Shown here in pieces: positions 62,831 through 64,000 of a stretch of DNA of 64,000 nucleotides (within the stretch, counting starts at the first letter, position 1; each line of letters starts with the position of its first letter). A program made the position numbers and the translations under genes. The notes beneath the pieces are model-generated. The model saw only the letters and a list, made by a program, of their open reading frames with translations, had not been told where the DNA came from and did no database searches. The stretch is from Adiantum capillus-veneris (Eukaryota; Streptophyta; Polypodiopsida; Polypodiales; Pteridaceae): the NCBI GenBank assembly GCA_014529385.2, contig CM043957.1:87706381-87770380 (forward strand). The letters are read 5' to 3'.

Positions 62831-63426
62831 AACTTGTTAACAGGTATTTCTATAACAAGGTTCTCATCTAGGTTGGGTTGTGGATCTAAGTGTTCCTCCG
62901 CTGTTGGTATCTCCCCAGCTCCATCCATCTGTGCAAATTGTGGTAGCCCAAACTTCAGTTCTCCATTGAGGAAGGCTCGAAGAGCTGAGACTAGCTCAGG
63001 GTCTTTATATAGTTTGGACATGATGGCGGTTCTAACTTCTGAAGACATGAAATCCATCAATTTGGCAATGTTTAACGGCACCTTTTGGCCTTGAGTCCCT
63101 TGACGTGGGGAAGATGGGATCTCCATTTCTTTGATAGGATCAAGTAGTCCCTTTGTAAACATTCTTTCCATCAAGAAGTGAGTACGCCCACTTTCCCATG
63201 ACTTTAAGTCACTTTCTTCTTGGATGACACTAGGTTTGTCCAAGGGTCTATGGACTTGGTGAGGTTGTTGTTGCATAGGGAACACGGTGTCTGTAATCTG
63301 GATCTTCCTAGGTGCTGGTTCTAGATCCCTTTGGGTATCTTCTACCAAACTCCTTAATTGCTTGACTCGCTCAATCTCCTCTGTAGGGTTTGGGTAAGTT
63401 CCTATCTTTTGTTGGATCTTGGCCAT
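62770..63426 (-). CDS. Ty3-3B gag-protease linker
   Basis: 218 residues with TYPNPTEEIERVKQL and IPVNKLGQYFEGDD, both matching Ty3-1 segments (TYPNAELEKQRL; VPLNKVGEYCEGEE). The rest is acidic with no known domain. Overlaps the upstream frame by 25 bases in another phase. Confidence 0.68.
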   Translation of the reverse strand: MAKIQQKIGTYPNPTEEIERVKQLRSLVEDTQRDLEPAPRKIQITDTVFPMQQQPHQVHRPLDKPSVIQEESDLKSWESGRTHFLMERMFTKGLLDPIKEMEIPSSPRQGTQGQKVPLNIAKLMDFMSSEVRTAIMSKLYKDPELVSALRAFLNGELKFGLPQFAQMDGAGEIPTAEEHLDPQPNLDENLVIEIPVNKLGQYFEGDDPMRLYQSLLMD

Positions 63427-64000
63427 TGTGGCTCATGAAGATCTTCCTTGTTGGTTTCTATGTTAGTGGTCGTTTTGGTCTCCATGGTTTCACCTGAATC
63501 AGAATCTTCTTCAACGTCGTTCATATATACGGGATCGTCACCAGTCCCTATGTTGGTCTTTGAACTGGGGTCTGACTTCGCTGCTTTTTGCGATCTCTTT
63601 CTTCGTGTTTTCTTCTTTTTTTGAGATTGGGCAATTGATGCCGTGTCTCTTTCCTCAAGAATATAGTTTTGTTTTTGGAGCATCGATCGTGTGAGTACGT
63701 TTACTAGTACCACGGGTGTACTTGGTGATGGCTCCTCGGTAACTTCAATCAAGTTTAATGGCGTGATCTTCGGTGCATTTGGATTATTTGGACATTGGGC
63801 AATCAAATGATCTATGCCACATCGATTACACATGAGTATCGGCATTGTAGACGTGCTCGCTTGATTGGTTTGCATTAGTGTGGCGTTCTTTTGTAGCCTA
63901 ATAGGACACTCGGCTACACGATGTGGACCTCCACACTCATAGCATTGAAGAGGTGGTCTCTTAGCAGTGTAATTGATATTTTGGCCTCTTGCCGCAAGAG
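63402..64000 (-). CDS. Ty3-3B gag C-terminus with double zinc knuckle, 5' part outside window
   Basis: The frame is open from the window edge to 63402 (the Met at 63875 is internal). Knuckles CYECGGPHRVAEC and CNRCGIDHLIAQC, both C-X2-C-X3-H-X4-C, are followed by a conserved NNPNAPKITPLNLIEV segment, ILEERDTASIAQSQKKKK and a basic stretch. By eye most positions match 3A at 58610-58960. Confidence 0.8.
   Translation of the reverse strand, partial: LAARGQNINYTAKRPPLQCYECGGPHRVAECPIRLQKNATLMQTNQASTSTMPILMCNRCGIDHLIAQCPNNPNAPKITPLNLIEVTEEPSPSTPVVLVNVLTRSMLQKQNYILEERDTASIAQSQKKKKTRRKRSQKAAKSDPSSKTNIGTGDDPVYMNDVEEDSDSGETMETKTTTNIETNKEDLHEPQWPRSNKR

Overview
The window looks like nuclear DNA from a land plant with a large, repeat-rich genome. 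Every coding region I can recognise belongs to a transposable element: Ty3/gypsy and Ty1/copia LTR retrotransposons with plant-type primer binding sites, and a CACTA (En/Spm) DNA transposon with TNP2, DUF4218, DUF4216 and Ptta-like segments. I found no host gene, tRNA, rRNA, CRISPR array or bacterial feature. The species cannot be named from the sequence. All coordinates and boundaries were read by eye.

Layout. (1) 1-12075, minus strand: a large Ty3/gypsy element (Ty3-1) with its 5' LTR at 11101-12075, a tRNA-type primer site, a 1.4-kb leader carrying four copies of a 24-bp palindrome, and a broken gag-pol whose pol is unusual. It has two integrase zinc-finger modules in tandem, a second retropepsin-like domain after the integrase, and a tail of W-x-P-K repeats. 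Its 3' LTR lies before base 1. (2) 12076-31200: a giant inverted repeat, with arms of about 9.1 kb (12076-21162 and 22035-31200) around an 872-bp centre. From outside to centre each arm holds a complete 2.6-kb non-autonomous LTR element with target duplications, a CACTA transposon lacking its far end, and an LTR whose promoter points at the centre. The Ty3-1 insertion cuts the left arm at its outer end. (3) 31417-40645, minus strand: two closely similar copies of one copia family in direct orientation, the first with both LTRs and the second truncated at both ends. (4) 43640-49948: a decayed related copia whose LTR is split by a complete but internally deleted plus-strand copia (46156-49857, target duplication TCGAC). 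(5) 52070-53225: a decayed chromovirus-like Ty3 fragment. (6) 53721-64000: two members of another Ty3 family in convergent orientation. 3A (plus) has LTR, leader and gag. 3B (minus) has gag, protease and 3' LTR but no visible reverse transcriptase or integrase, and appears to be inserted in 3A.

How the parts relate. Most genes are broken by stops or frameshifts, so the region records nested insertion, duplication and decay. The most interesting points are the odd domain build of the Ty3-1 polyprotein, the W-x-P-K repeat domain it shares with element 3B, the palindromes in its leader, and the long inverted duplication of a CACTA transposase. If transcribed through, that duplication could form a long hairpin RNA and act as a silencing source; this last point is inference only.
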